Below, piece after piece: positions 8,661-17,736 of a stretch of DNA of 64,000 bases (positions within the stretch are counted from its first letter, which is position 1; every line of letters starts with the position of its first letter). The stretch is from Liminaster sp045576355 (lineage in GTDB: Bacteria > Bacteroidota > Bacteroidia > Bacteroidales > UBA3663): contig JAZNGG010000043.1 in assembly GCA_045576355.1 (NCBI GenBank), positions 1-64,000 of the forward strand. Direction: 5' to 3'. The translations under genes and the position numbers were made by a program. The notes under the pieces were generated by a model that worked only from the letters and a program-made list of their open reading frames with translations, was not told the origin of the DNA and did not search any database.

Positions 8661-11600
8661 GATTTAATCTTTATATTGAAAAATATAGCGTAAAAAACAG
8701 GGAGATAAATCAGTGTGGCAAGTGTGGAAAATAATAGACCTCCCATAATGGTAACAGCCAATGATCCGAAAAGGTCATCTGAAAGCAAAGGGATCATGCC
8801 AAGAATGGTAGTGAGGGAGGCCATCATCACTGCACGCAGACGAGAACAGGAACTCTCTATAAGAGCCTCTACGGCAGGGACACCGGAAGCTATCTGAATG
8901 TTGATCTCATCCATCAGAACGATGCTGTTTTTGATCAGCATACCAACAAGGCCTAATGCTCCGACGATGGCACAGAAATTAAAGACTTTGCCGCTGATGA
9001 GCATACCCGCCACAATACCTACGATCAAAAGTGGAATACAACAGAGGATGATCGTCGGTTTGCGATAGTCCTTAAAGAGAAGGATCAAAACAGCTATGAT
9101 AAGAATGATGCCGAGAGGCACTTGATTAAAAAGATAGTACATGGTCTGATCTTTCGCCTCTTTCTCTCCTCCCCAAGACAGAATGTAGCCATCGGGCAAG
9201 TCTATTTGACTTACTCGAGCCTCCACCAGTTGTCGCACCTCTTCAGCCTGCATACCATCTATAGGAGAACACATGATGGTCTGTGCACGTTGCCCATTAT
9301 AGCGAGCAATGACCGGATACTCCCACTTGAGATTCACCCCGCTCCCTAAAGCTGCCAAAGGTGTAGTTTGCGTCAATCGACGCACGATTTCTTCTCGACT
9401 GATCATTCCACTCTTAAGTTTAAGCAGCAGTTCATCATCAATTAGTGTATGAAAATTAGGAAACATAGAGAAAATCGGGACATTTGCCAGATTATCTATT
9501 GTTTGCCCCTTCTCCTCAGCACATTTCAGATAGATCGTATTCTCCTTGCGTCCCTCAAAAAACTTGGCTATGGGTATGCCCCCGGTGGCTGTGAGGAGAG
9601 AAAGGGAGATATCCTCTCTATCGATACCGGCACGACGTGCCGGCATCTGCTGATAGTCGATCTCCATCAGCGCTGTCTTTTTGTCCCAATCAGAAGTGAT
9701 AAGACAGACTTCGGGAGTCTGTATCATAATGTTTCTGATCGTATCCGATATGGCGTTAAGGAGTGCCGGATCCGGTCCGATGACCCGTAATTCTATCGGA
9801 TATTTCTTATACATTATGTTATATTTTTTGAGTTTCACATAGGCATCAGGATAATGCGCAGTAAGATGCTGTTGTATCTCTGCTATGTTTTGATTTAGCT
9901 CCTTAGGAGAGGTAAACGAGACGATGAGTTCGCCGTAGGAGAGTGAAGGTGTTGCTATACTGCGGACAAGGTTATATCGAGCAGGCGTGGCACCGAGAGA
10001 AATGGTGATATCGGTAATCTCCGGTCTCGTTTTGAGGTATGTCTCGATCTGTTGCAAATCCTGCTCAACCTGTGTGTAATTAGTCCCTTCTGGGAGTTTA
10101 TATTCGATATAGAGCTGATCATAGGTCATATCGGGGAAGAATCCCTGCTTCATAAAACGGACACAAAAGAGCGAAAGGATGATCCATAGCACACCTGTCA
10201 AGACAAGTGTCCAGGGACGACGCAGACAGAAGTGGAGCGAACGTCGAAGAAGATGATAGATGCGACCATCATACAGACCTTGCTCCTTCCCTATTCCTAT
10301 AGGGCTTTTTAGCCATTTATCTGCCAACAGAGGGACATGGGTCAATGCCAATATCCAGCTCATCAACAAGCTGACTGCAAGGACAATGAAAAGGTCACGC
10401 ACATAGACTCCTGCTGTATCGGGAGAGAGGAAGATCGGGAGGAATGCCAAAATGGCTATGAGTGTCGCACCAAGCAGGGGTAATGCGGTCTTGCGACCGA
10501 TGGCAGTCATAGCTTCACGACGTGATTTACCTTGACGGAGGTCTATAAGAATACCATCAATGATAACTATAGCATTATCTACAAGCATACCCATCGCCAG
10601 GATAAAGGTGGCAAGGGAGACTCGCTGCATCGATCCGTCAAAAAAGCTAAGGATGAGAAATGAGCCGACCACGATGGTGAGCAGGCTGATGCCGATGATG
10701 AGCCCGCTGCGCAAACCCATCGTAAACATTATGACTACGACAACAATGATGACAGACTCTATAAGGTTGATAAAAAACGTCGATAAAGAATCTGTGACTC
10801 GCTCCGGTTGATAAAAGATTTTACTACATTGGACACCGATCGGTAGTTGTCGGGCAGAGAGTGTGGCAAGGCACTCCTCTACAGCTTTTCCCACCTGGAC
10901 AATATCTGTCCCGGAAGCGGCAGCCACAGCTATACCAAGTGCCGGAGAACCATTGTGCTTCAAGCGGTTTCTGACCGGTTCGGCATAACCACTACTGATG
11001 GTGGCAATGTCACACAGACGTAACTGATCGTCCTCATGTCCCTGAATGATCATCTCAGAGATTTGTCGGACAGAGCGAAATTTATCAGCTACCGAGAGAC
11101 GAACACGATGTGGCCCATTATCATAATAGCCTGCATAACAGACCTTATTATGTCCCTGCAACGTGGTGAGCACCTCTGCCGGTGAGACACCCAGAGATGC
11201 CATCTTTTCGGGGAGAAGAATGATGTCAATGCTCTCTTCGCGTTCTCCATAAATCTGGACACGTCCCACACCTTTCAGATTGGTCAATTCACGCTGTATA
11301 AGATCGGCATAATCCGATAATTCCCGCTCCGAGTAACCATCTGCTGTAAGGGCATAAAACATACCATAGACTAAGTTAAAATCATCCTGAATCAAGACCG
11401 ATGTACCTGCAGGGAGAAGCACAGCCTTATCATTGACTTTACGACGCAACATATCCCAACACTGCTCCAAATCCTCATCCGGTATGGTGGGACGCAACTC
11501 TACCTGAAGAATAGCCACATCACTCCGTGACCAACTCTGTACCGATTTCACATCACCTATCGAGCGGATGGCTTTTTCCAAAGGATCAGTAACCTCAAAC

Positions 11601-11782
11601 TCCATCTCTGAGGGAGAGGCTCCCGGACGTGTGGCTACCACCATTGCCGTCTTTACTTTGATCTCAGGATCTTCGAGTTTACTCATCCGATATGCCGAAC
11701 GGAGTCCTCCCAAGAGCAAAACGATGATCAAAAACGTGATGAATTTCTTATTATCGAAAGCCCATTTACCAAAGTCGATCAT
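8657..11782 (-). CDS. RND-family inner membrane efflux transporter (AcrB/MexB type)
   Basis: 1041 residues, the full length of an RND pump. The N-terminus carries the TM1 pattern and the two large periplasmic loops contain the usual porter-domain blocks (LEDPEIKVKTAMVVATRPGASP; NLVYGMFYALTADGYSE). TM4 has AMGMLVDNAIVIID. The first Asp of the AcrB proton-relay pair is kept and the second is Asn, a variant common in non-AcrB subfamilies. Several TM clusters occur at ~335-480 and 865-1035. It exports substrates from the periplasm or membrane using proton influx. It lies between the adaptor and channel genes with 4-bp overlaps on both sides. Confidence 0.95.
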   Translation of the reverse strand: MIDFGKWAFDNKKFITFLIIVLLLGGLRSAYRMSKLEDPEIKVKTAMVVATRPGASPSEMEFEVTDPLEKAIRSIGDVKSVQSWSRSDVAILQVELRPTIPDEDLEQCWDMLRRKVNDKAVLLPAGTSVLIQDDFNLVYGMFYALTADGYSERELSDYADLIQRELTNLKGVGRVQIYGEREESIDIILLPEKMASLGVSPAEVLTTLQGHNKVCYAGYYDNGPHRVRLSVADKFRSVRQISEMIIQGHEDDQLRLCDIATISSGYAEPVRNRLKHNGSPALGIAVAAASGTDIVQVGKAVEECLATLSARQLPIGVQCSKIFYQPERVTDSLSTFFINLIESVIIVVVVIMFTMGLRSGLIIGISLLTIVVGSFLILSFFDGSMQRVSLATFILAMGMLVDNAIVIIDGILIDLRQGKSRREAMTAIGRKTALPLLGATLIAILAFLPIFLSPDTAGVYVRDLFIVLAVSLLMSWILALTHVPLLADKWLKSPIGIGKEQGLYDGRIYHLLRRSLHFCLRRPWTLVLTGVLWIILSLFCVRFMKQGFFPDMTYDQLYIEYKLPEGTNYTQVEQDLQQIETYLKTRPEITDITISLGATPARYNLVRSIATPSLSYGELIVSFTSPKELNQNIAEIQQHLTAHYPDAYVKLKKYNIMYKKYPIELRVIGPDPALLNAISDTIRNIMIQTPEVCLITSDWDKKTALMEIDYQQMPARRAGIDREDISLSLLTATGGIPIAKFFEGRKENTIYLKCAEEKGQTIDNLANVPIFSMFPNFHTLIDDELLLKLKSGMISREEIVRRLTQTTPLAALGSGVNLKWEYPVIARYNGQRAQTIMCSPIDGMQAEEVRQLVEARVSQIDLPDGYILSWGGEKEAKDQTMYYLFNQVPLGIILIIAVLILLFKDYRKPTIILCCIPLLIVGIVAGMLISGKVFNFCAIVGALGLVGMLIKNSIVLMDEINIQIASGVPAVEALIESSCSRLRAVMMASLTTILGMIPLLSDDLFGSLAVTIMGGLLFSTLATLIYLPVFYAIFFNIKIKS

Positions 11783-12834
11783 AACGCTTTTCCTATTTTA
11801 TTATTGTCCACTGACAAAGGGTGAACTTCCTGACCCTCTGTCAGACTATGTACACCTGCCGTGATAATTATCTCTCCCTCCTGCAAGCCCGACAAAACAT
11901 CTGCACTCCCATCTGTGTGCAGGTTCTCTAAACAGACACTGCGAGAAGTCACACGACCCTGTGAAAGTATCCAGACATAGTCACCATCATCTTTATGAAA
12001 AACAGCCCCGGCAGGGATAGTTACAATCTGATTATTGCCTTTGGACAATGCAATATCGACCATTGCTGTCATCCCCACAGAGGGAGGTTCGGAAAGTGTC
12101 GATGGAAGCGCCAACCGGACAGCATAGAGTTGATCAGCATTAGCATGAGAAGCAATACTGATGAGCCGAAGAGGAACGGACTGGGAGAGATAATCAAACA
12201 TAACTGAAAATGAGAGTATGTCTGCTCGTTGTCTGCGGAGAGAAGCCGGGATATGAATCTCTACCTCGGGCATTGCAGATGAAAGCAAAGTAATGACAGG
12301 CATCCCCGCTCCGATCACAGTCGGAGGATCAAAAAGAGTACGTTTAATTACTCCGTCATAAGGTGCATACAGCCGGGTGTCAGCAAGCTGATTTTTAGCA
12401 TGCTCATATTTGGCTGTGATTTGTCGAAGTCCATAGCGAGCTTTATCGTAGTCTGCTACTGTTATGACCGAATCAGCATAGAGAGCAAAGGCTCGTTCCG
12501 CATCAGCTTTGATGCGGAGATATTCTCCCTCGACGGCTTGTAGTTGTAACTCATAGTCACGTGGATCCATTTGAGCAATGAGTTCTCCCTGGCGAACTGT
12601 TTGCCCCTCCTCGACCATAAGACGATGGAGGGTACCACTCACTTTAAAAGACAAATGCACTTCGTCAGAAGCTATAACACGGGCAGGAAACGAAAAAGCG
12701 ATGCCGGATGTGGCAGTACGCACTGTGTCACACTTCACTCTAAAAACACTCTTCTGCTTCGGAGCATTATCCTTACAGCCCGTAACAAGGAGAAACAATC
12801 CGAATAATATTGATCCCAACAGATATTTTCTCAT
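11779..12834 (-). CDS. RND efflux periplasmic adaptor (membrane fusion lipoprotein)
   Basis: 351 residues. The lipoprotein signal MRKYLLGSILFGLFLLVTGC anchors it via Cys20. The lipoyl/barrel-sandwich part (GTLHRLMVEEGQTVRQGELIAQMDPRDYELQ) is split by a coiled-coil hairpin (~80-135). Completion of the lipoyl half (TRLYAPYDGVIKRTLFDPPTVIGAGMPV) and beta-barrel/MP domains follow (~170-340). It bridges the RND pump and the outer-membrane channel. It is the first gene of the operon. Confidence 0.94.
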   Translation of the reverse strand: MRKYLLGSILFGLFLLVTGCKDNAPKQKSVFRVKCDTVRTATSGIAFSFPARVIASDEVHLSFKVSGTLHRLMVEEGQTVRQGELIAQMDPRDYELQLQAVEGEYLRIKADAERAFALYADSVITVADYDKARYGLRQITAKYEHAKNQLADTRLYAPYDGVIKRTLFDPPTVIGAGMPVITLLSSAMPEVEIHIPASLRRQRADILSFSVMFDYLSQSVPLRLISIASHANADQLYAVRLALPSTLSEPPSVGMTAMVDIALSKGNNQIVTIPAGAVFHKDDGDYVWILSQGRVTSRSVCLENLHTDGSADVLSGLQEGEIIITAGVHSLTEGQEVHPLSVDNNKIGKAL

Positions 12835-12862
12835 ATCATTGATGTTATAAAGTTACACTGCG

Positions 12863-12870
12863 CAAAGTTA
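12863..12870 (-). promoter_or_regulatory. Putative -7 box of the RND efflux operon
   Basis: The minus strand reads TAACTTTG, a full TAnnTTTG match, about 30 bp upstream of the adaptor's ATG. No TTTG is found at the canonical -33 spacing, so this is a moderate call. Confidence 0.4.
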
Positions 12871-13053
12871 ATATTATCGCTGTTACTCTATATAACAATT
12901 CACAAAAAATTTGGTGCAATATGTTCGATAATGTCTATTTTTAATGAGCAAAACAGACTTATAGGACTCTATTTTACATAAGACAAAACATATTATAAGC
13001 CGAGTTTAAATGCATTCTCCTCCGCTTGTTTCTAAGATTCTCATTAAGTCAAA

Positions 13054-13163
13054 TGCACGACGGCGCCGTGTAACAAACATGACGGCGCCGTGTGACCTCA
13101 CACGGTAGCCTGAATAACTTCACACGGCGGCATCGTGCACGTTACACGGCGCCGTCATGCAAA
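13054..13163. repeat. 22-bp-period repeat array A (five units)
   Basis: Five consecutive 22-bp units fill this 110-bp stretch exactly. The core is CACGGCGCCGTCATGCA or close variants, and ACGGCGCCGT is itself a perfect 10-bp palindrome. Units 1-2 (13054-13097) read in the opposite direction to units 3-5 (13098-13163); unit 3 is the most degenerate. The array is GC-rich against AT-rich flanks and lies between the RND operon promoter and the gpmI terminator. Twenty-two is not a multiple of three and no gene spans it. A sister array is at 44541-44672. Confidence 0.9.
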
Positions 13164-13245
13164 CCACCTATATAAGAGTTGAACTTTATCTAATATAAAC
13201 ACGATGAAATTTATTGTTTGCCCATTTGAGATTTACCTAACAAAA

Positions 13246-13285
13246 AATATGATAAAGTCGCTGATATCAGCGACTTTATCATATT
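13246..13285 (-). terminator. gpmI terminator: 40-bp perfect palindrome
   Basis: Two perfectly complementary 20-base arms meet at the centre CTGATATCAG with no spacer. On the minus strand the hairpin is followed by TTTTTTG, and it lies 48 bp beyond the gpmI stop codon. It is a good intrinsic terminator for the PgpH-gpmI unit. Confidence 0.8.
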
Positions 13286-13333
13286 AATCTCTAAATAGTT
13301 AGATTTATTAACAATAATTTTCAATGGTGAAAA

Positions 13334-14863
13334 TTATCCGCAGATGAGGCTCTTTCCGGTCATCTCCTCCGGTTGAGGAATCTCCATGATAGAGAGAATA
13401 GTCGGTGCTACATCAGCGAGTTTACCATTACATACTTTAGCATCCTTTTTGCCGGAAACATAAACCACAGGTACAGGGTTAAGCGAATGAGCAGTGTTAG
13501 GTGTACCATCAGCATTGAGTGCAAAGTCGGCATTACCATGATCTGCAATGATAATCACTTCGTAATCAGCAGCTTTGGCAGCCTCTACGACGTCATGAAG
13601 ACAGATATCAATAGTCTCAACAGCTTTTTCGATGGCGCTATAGATGCCTGTGTGTCCCACCATGTCACCATTGGCAAAATTGCAAGCGATAAAGTCATAC
13701 TGCTTGGAAGCAATGGCATCGACCAGTTTATCCTTAACGATCAATGCACTCATCTCGGGCTGGAGATCGTAAGTAGCCACTTTAGGAGATGGAACGAGTA
13801 TGCGGCTCTCCCCTTTGAACTCAGCCTCACGACCACCATTGAAGAAGAATGTAACGTGAGCATATTTCTCTGTCTCAGCAATGCGTAATTGAGTCTTACC
13901 AGCCTCACTGATCACCTCACCGAGTGTATTTTGTACATTCTCCTTCGGGAAAAGTATATGAAGCCCCTTGAAGTTGGCATCATAAGGTGTCATCGTGCAG
14001 AAGTAGAGCGGTAAAGTCTTCATACCCTCTTCAGGCATATCCTGCTGTGTGAGGACCATGGTCAATTCACGAGCACGGTCGTTGCGATAGTTGAAGAAGA
14101 TCACAGTATCACCAGGACGGATAGTACCGATGACTTGATCATTCTCGTCAACACGTACGATCGGTTTGATAAATTCGTCTGTTACACCCTCAGCATAAGA
14201 GTCATCGATAGCCTTACCCATGCAAGTGTAATGAACACCTACACCATGGATAAGCTGGTCATAAGCCACTTTGACACGATCCCAGCGTTTGTCACGATCC
14301 ATCGCATAGAAACGACCTATAACAGAGACTACTTTACCGCACCCCACCTCTTTAGTATGCTTGCAGACAGTCTTGACAAAATCCTTACCTGATTTTGGAT
14401 CGGTGTCGCGTCCATCCATAAAACAGTGGATAAAGGTGCGATCATCGAGACCATAAGACTTAGCAACGTCAATCAACTTGGTCAAGTGAGCCAATGAGGA
14501 GTGAACGCCACCGGTGGAAGTGAGTCCCATGAAGTGGATAGCACCACCCTTACGGGCATTTTCAAAGGCAGCCACGATCTCCGGATTCTTCATGATGTCA
14601 CCGGACTCGCAGCTCATATTTATCTTGACGAGATCCTGATAGACAATGCGTCCTCCACCGATGTTCATGTGTCCTACCTCAGAGTTTCCCATTTGTCCCT
14701 CCGGAAGACCGACATTGAGACCGTCAGTGCGGAGCTGGGCGTGAGGATACTGAGCTAAAAGAGAGTCCCAGTAAGGGGTTGGTGTAGAAGTGATAACGTC
14801 AGATTTTGTTTGGTCGCCACATCCCCAACCATCGAGGATGAGCAATAATGCTTTCTTAGACAT
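13334..14863 (-). CDS. gpmI: 2,3-bisphosphoglycerate-independent phosphoglycerate mutase
   Basis: 509 residues, standard for iPGM. It interconverts 3- and 2-phosphoglycerate in glycolysis using two Mn ions and a phosphoserine. N-terminal metal site: LLLILDGWGCG. The catalytic Ser is in GQMGNSEVGHMNIGGGR, near residue 62. GRFYAMDRDKRWDRV and the C-terminal metal motifs (ACNFANGDMVGHTG; EVIIIADHGNAD) are intact. It lies 24 bp downstream of the PgpH-like gene, so the two are probably cotranscribed, and it ends at a strong terminator. Confidence 0.98.
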   Translation of the reverse strand: MSKKALLLILDGWGCGDQTKSDVITSTPTPYWDSLLAQYPHAQLRTDGLNVGLPEGQMGNSEVGHMNIGGGRIVYQDLVKINMSCESGDIMKNPEIVAAFENARKGGAIHFMGLTSTGGVHSSLAHLTKLIDVAKSYGLDDRTFIHCFMDGRDTDPKSGKDFVKTVCKHTKEVGCGKVVSVIGRFYAMDRDKRWDRVKVAYDQLIHGVGVHYTCMGKAIDDSYAEGVTDEFIKPIVRVDENDQVIGTIRPGDTVIFFNYRNDRARELTMVLTQQDMPEEGMKTLPLYFCTMTPYDANFKGLHILFPKENVQNTLGEVISEAGKTQLRIAETEKYAHVTFFFNGGREAEFKGESRILVPSPKVATYDLQPEMSALIVKDKLVDAIASKQYDFIACNFANGDMVGHTGIYSAIEKAVETIDICLHDVVEAAKAADYEVIIIADHGNADFALNADGTPNTAHSLNPVPVVYVSGKKDAKVCNGKLADVAPTILSIMEIPQPEEMTGKSLICG

Positions 14864-14887
14864 AGTTTTGTTATAATAATTATAGGG

Positions 14888-16930
14888 TTATTTTTTCTTG
14901 TTTTCCTGCTTTTTTAATTCGGGATATGCCACTCTGGAATGATAGACCGATTGCAGATATTCGGCAAAGGCAGCCTTAATTTCCTCAACATCTCTAAATG
15001 TCAATTTTGTCTCCTTAAATCTGCCGGTTGCCACCAGATCGTTGATAATATTATTGACCAGTTTACTGAGTGACTCCTCACTATAGTCTTTCATGCTCTT
15101 AGAGGCAGCCTCTACGCAGTCACCCATCATCAATAATGCCTGTTCTCGAGTCTGAGGATCGGGTCCATCATAGGCAAACAAGGAGGGATCAGCCTTTTCA
15201 CCCGGATGTTCGTTACACCAAGTGTTATAGAAGAATTTCATAAGACTTGTGCCATGATGAGTCTTTATAAAAGCAACGATTTCTTTCGGAAGATTGTTTT
15301 TCTCGGCAAGACGGACACCCTCTGTGACATGATGACGGATGTACTCTACACTTTTCTCTGTCGGGAGATTATCGTGCGGATTGATGCCATGCTGATTTTC
15401 TGTGTAATAAGAGGGATTCCAAAGTTTTCCAATGTCATGATAGAGAGCTCCTGTACGAACCAATTGAGCATTGGCTCCGATCCTCTTGGCTGCAAAAGCC
15501 GTAAGATTGCTCACCTGCATGGAATGCTGGAAAGTGCCCGGAGCCTCTGTGGAGAGACGGAGAAGTAAACCTTTATTAAGATTGCACAATTCTACCAATG
15601 TAACACCGGACATGAAACCGAAAACTTTCTCCAATCCGAAGATGATCAGATAAGTGAGCAGCAACATGAGGGAGTTAAGGAGGAAAAGGAAATAAGTAAA
15701 CCAAGAAAGGTTACTTAATGTTCCCTCGTTGGCAAGGGTGAAAATAGTATAAATGATGCTATAGGTAAGGAATGAGAAGATGGTGACACGCATAAGTTGT
15801 GAACGCTCTGTCAAACCATCTTTCAGATTAAAGATGATCACCATGCCGAGAGCAATCTGCAAAATGAGATACTCATATTGAGATGGTGCCATAAACGAAC
15901 AAAGTATCACCATGACAACATGTGTGAAAAAAGCCGTGCGCGACCCATGAAATGTGCAAAGTACAATCGTAACTATACCTATCGGGACAGCATAAGCACC
16001 ATTGACATAAACAGAAGAAACAAATGAGGTGAGCACCACCATCAATACCACCAGAAACATCGCTACCTGTGTCTCATGTTGAGAACTGAAAAACCAGGGT
16101 CGATAGAGAAAAAGAAACATCAATATTGCTCCCAAGAAGAAACTAACTAATAATGACTGACCAACGATCATATTAATCTCATCTCCTCCGAAAGCGCGCC
16201 GTTTCAACTGGGCAATCTTATAAGAATTAAGCATATCGGCTGTCTCCGGTGTAACAATTTCTCCACGATCAATGATACGACTATCAGCTTGCAATATGCC
16301 GGTAGTCAATGAGATGCTCTGCATCATGGCAGAAATCTCTTTTTGCGTCGCGATGGTGTCCAAATCAAGATTGACAGAGAGATAACGACTGATGTCAAAT
16401 GATTTCAGTATTTGTGGAGAGACAGTTGCTGCATTAGCTCCATTGAGTATGTATTCATAAGCATCACGGATCGTCATCAGATCAGATATAGAAGCCTTCC
16501 TGCCTCGGTTTTCGGCAGTTTGTATCCAAATATACTGTTGACCGTCATTGTTTAATGTATCCCGATCTTGATTGCTCAAGATACCCTGCTGATAGATGAC
16601 CGAAAGACTATTGCGTAAATACTCATATTCTTTAGTATTTAATCTTCCTTTTTTCTTTAGATTTTTCTCCAGTTGTTCAAGTTGTCCTGTACCTACCCAA
16701 TTTCTCAAAGTAAAATGTGGTATAACACATCTTTTCACACTATCCTGCATTGCATTGACCATCGAGTCGTTTCGATAGATCGGAATGTCATAAGGGGCTG
16801 TCAACAAACCATATCTCCAGGGTTTGCCAACCTCGTACTCATAACGAAATACGTCATTATGAGGAAAAAAGTAAGTAACAAGAAACGCTGCAATAATGAA
16901 ATAAAGCGTTCTGAAGATGATCTTTTTCAT
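14888..16930 (-). CDS. 7TM-HD family phosphohydrolase (PgpH-like)
   Basis: 680 residues in the order typical of this family. One N-terminal membrane segment (~6-22) comes first, then an extracytoplasmic 7TMR-HDED-like domain (~45-250). Seven membrane helices follow at ~255-440, and then a cytoplasmic HD domain with LVRTGALYHDIGK (the HD pair) and IKTHHGTSLMKFFY. In Gram-positive relatives (PgpH) the HD domain hydrolyses c-di-AMP; activity in Bacteroidetes is inferred from family only. Its minus-strand neighbour gpmI follows after 24 bp. Confidence 0.88.
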   Translation of the reverse strand: MKKIIFRTLYFIIAAFLVTYFFPHNDVFRYEYEVGKPWRYGLLTAPYDIPIYRNDSMVNAMQDSVKRCVIPHFTLRNWVGTGQLEQLEKNLKKKGRLNTKEYEYLRNSLSVIYQQGILSNQDRDTLNNDGQQYIWIQTAENRGRKASISDLMTIRDAYEYILNGANAATVSPQILKSFDISRYLSVNLDLDTIATQKEISAMMQSISLTTGILQADSRIIDRGEIVTPETADMLNSYKIAQLKRRAFGGDEINMIVGQSLLVSFFLGAILMFLFLYRPWFFSSQHETQVAMFLVVLMVVLTSFVSSVYVNGAYAVPIGIVTIVLCTFHGSRTAFFTHVVMVILCSFMAPSQYEYLILQIALGMVIIFNLKDGLTERSQLMRVTIFSFLTYSIIYTIFTLANEGTLSNLSWFTYFLFLLNSLMLLLTYLIIFGLEKVFGFMSGVTLVELCNLNKGLLLRLSTEAPGTFQHSMQVSNLTAFAAKRIGANAQLVRTGALYHDIGKLWNPSYYTENQHGINPHDNLPTEKSVEYIRHHVTEGVRLAEKNNLPKEIVAFIKTHHGTSLMKFFYNTWCNEHPGEKADPSLFAYDGPDPQTREQALLMMGDCVEAASKSMKDYSEESLSKLVNNIINDLVATGRFKETKLTFRDVEEIKAAFAEYLQSVYHSRVAYPELKKQENKKK

Positions 16931-17066
16931 ACTATCTACTTATATTTTCACCGCTTATCAATTTTCTGTTTTAAGAGAATTGACAACACCTCACCAAATA
17001 TGCTGCGAAATTACAGCAAATCAAAGAGAAAAACAAGAAAAATAAGTTCTATTGGAGAAAAATAAC

Positions 17067-17103
17067 AAAAAAACGGTAGCATCCGCATTTGCAGATACTA
17101 CCG
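17067..17103 (-). terminator. rplS terminator
   Basis: On the minus strand CGGTAGTATCTGC pairs with GCGGATGCTACCG (13 bp including two G-U pairs) over an AAAT loop, followed directly by seven T. It lies 24 bp after the rplS stop codon. Confidence 0.85.
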
Positions 17104-17126
17104 ATGTTTCTTGTGTCAAAAACAAA

Positions 17127-17486
17127 TTACTTTGCAATGTTAACACGTTTTTCTTTGATGCGAGCAGCCTTACCTGTAAGTTTACGGAGGTAATAAAGAC
17201 GAGCACGACGCACTTTACCATACTTGTTAATGGTGATGCTGTCAATGAAAGGCGACTCAATGGGGAAGATACGCTCAACACCTACGCCATCAGCAATCTT
17301 GCGCACGGTGAAACGTTTCTTAGTACCATGACCCGAAATACGGATAACTACGCCTCGGTACTGCTGGACACGCTCCTTGTTACCCTCTTTAATTCTGTAG
17401 GCAACTGTGATGGTGTCACCGCTGTTGAATGAAGGAAACTCTTTGCCAGTAGCAAAAGCCTCTTCTGCAATTTTAATTAAATCCAT
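17127..17486 (-). CDS. rplS: Large ribosomal subunit protein bL19
   Basis: 119 residues from the ATG at 17486 (MDLIKIAEEAFATGKEFPSF); an extension of the frame upstream is not conserved and was dropped. bL19 sits at the 30S-50S interface. Signature blocks FNSGDTITVAYRIKEGNKERVQQYRG, RISGHGTKKRFTVRKIADGVGVERIFP and KVRRARLYYLRKLTGKAARI are all present. It is a single gene here, bounded by its own terminator. In many other bacteria it follows trmD, which is absent here. Confidence 0.98.
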   Translation of the reverse strand: MDLIKIAEEAFATGKEFPSFNSGDTITVAYRIKEGNKERVQQYRGVVIRISGHGTKKRFTVRKIADGVGVERIFPIESPFIDSITINKYGKVRRARLYYLRKLTGKAARIKEKRVNIAK

Positions 17487-17736
17487 TGTTGTACAACAGT
17501 TTAAAATGTTAATAATCTCCACGGCAACATACACAAGTAGCGTTCCTTGCCATCGGTTACGCGTGGTCGCTCATTTTAAGCGGCTGCAAAGGTCGTGATT
17601 TTGTCTGAATTACACAACTTTTATTCCAAATATTTTAATATAATCCGGTGTTTTCGACTAATTAAGGCTAAAAGAAATGAGAAAGTCATATCCATCGGTC
17701 ATAGTTAAAATAACCAGCTAACGCCAACAGCCTATA

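Noticed and set aside
13054..13163. Possible CRISPR array
   Set aside because: Units abut with no spacers, period is only 22 bp, units flip orientation, and no cas genes are near.
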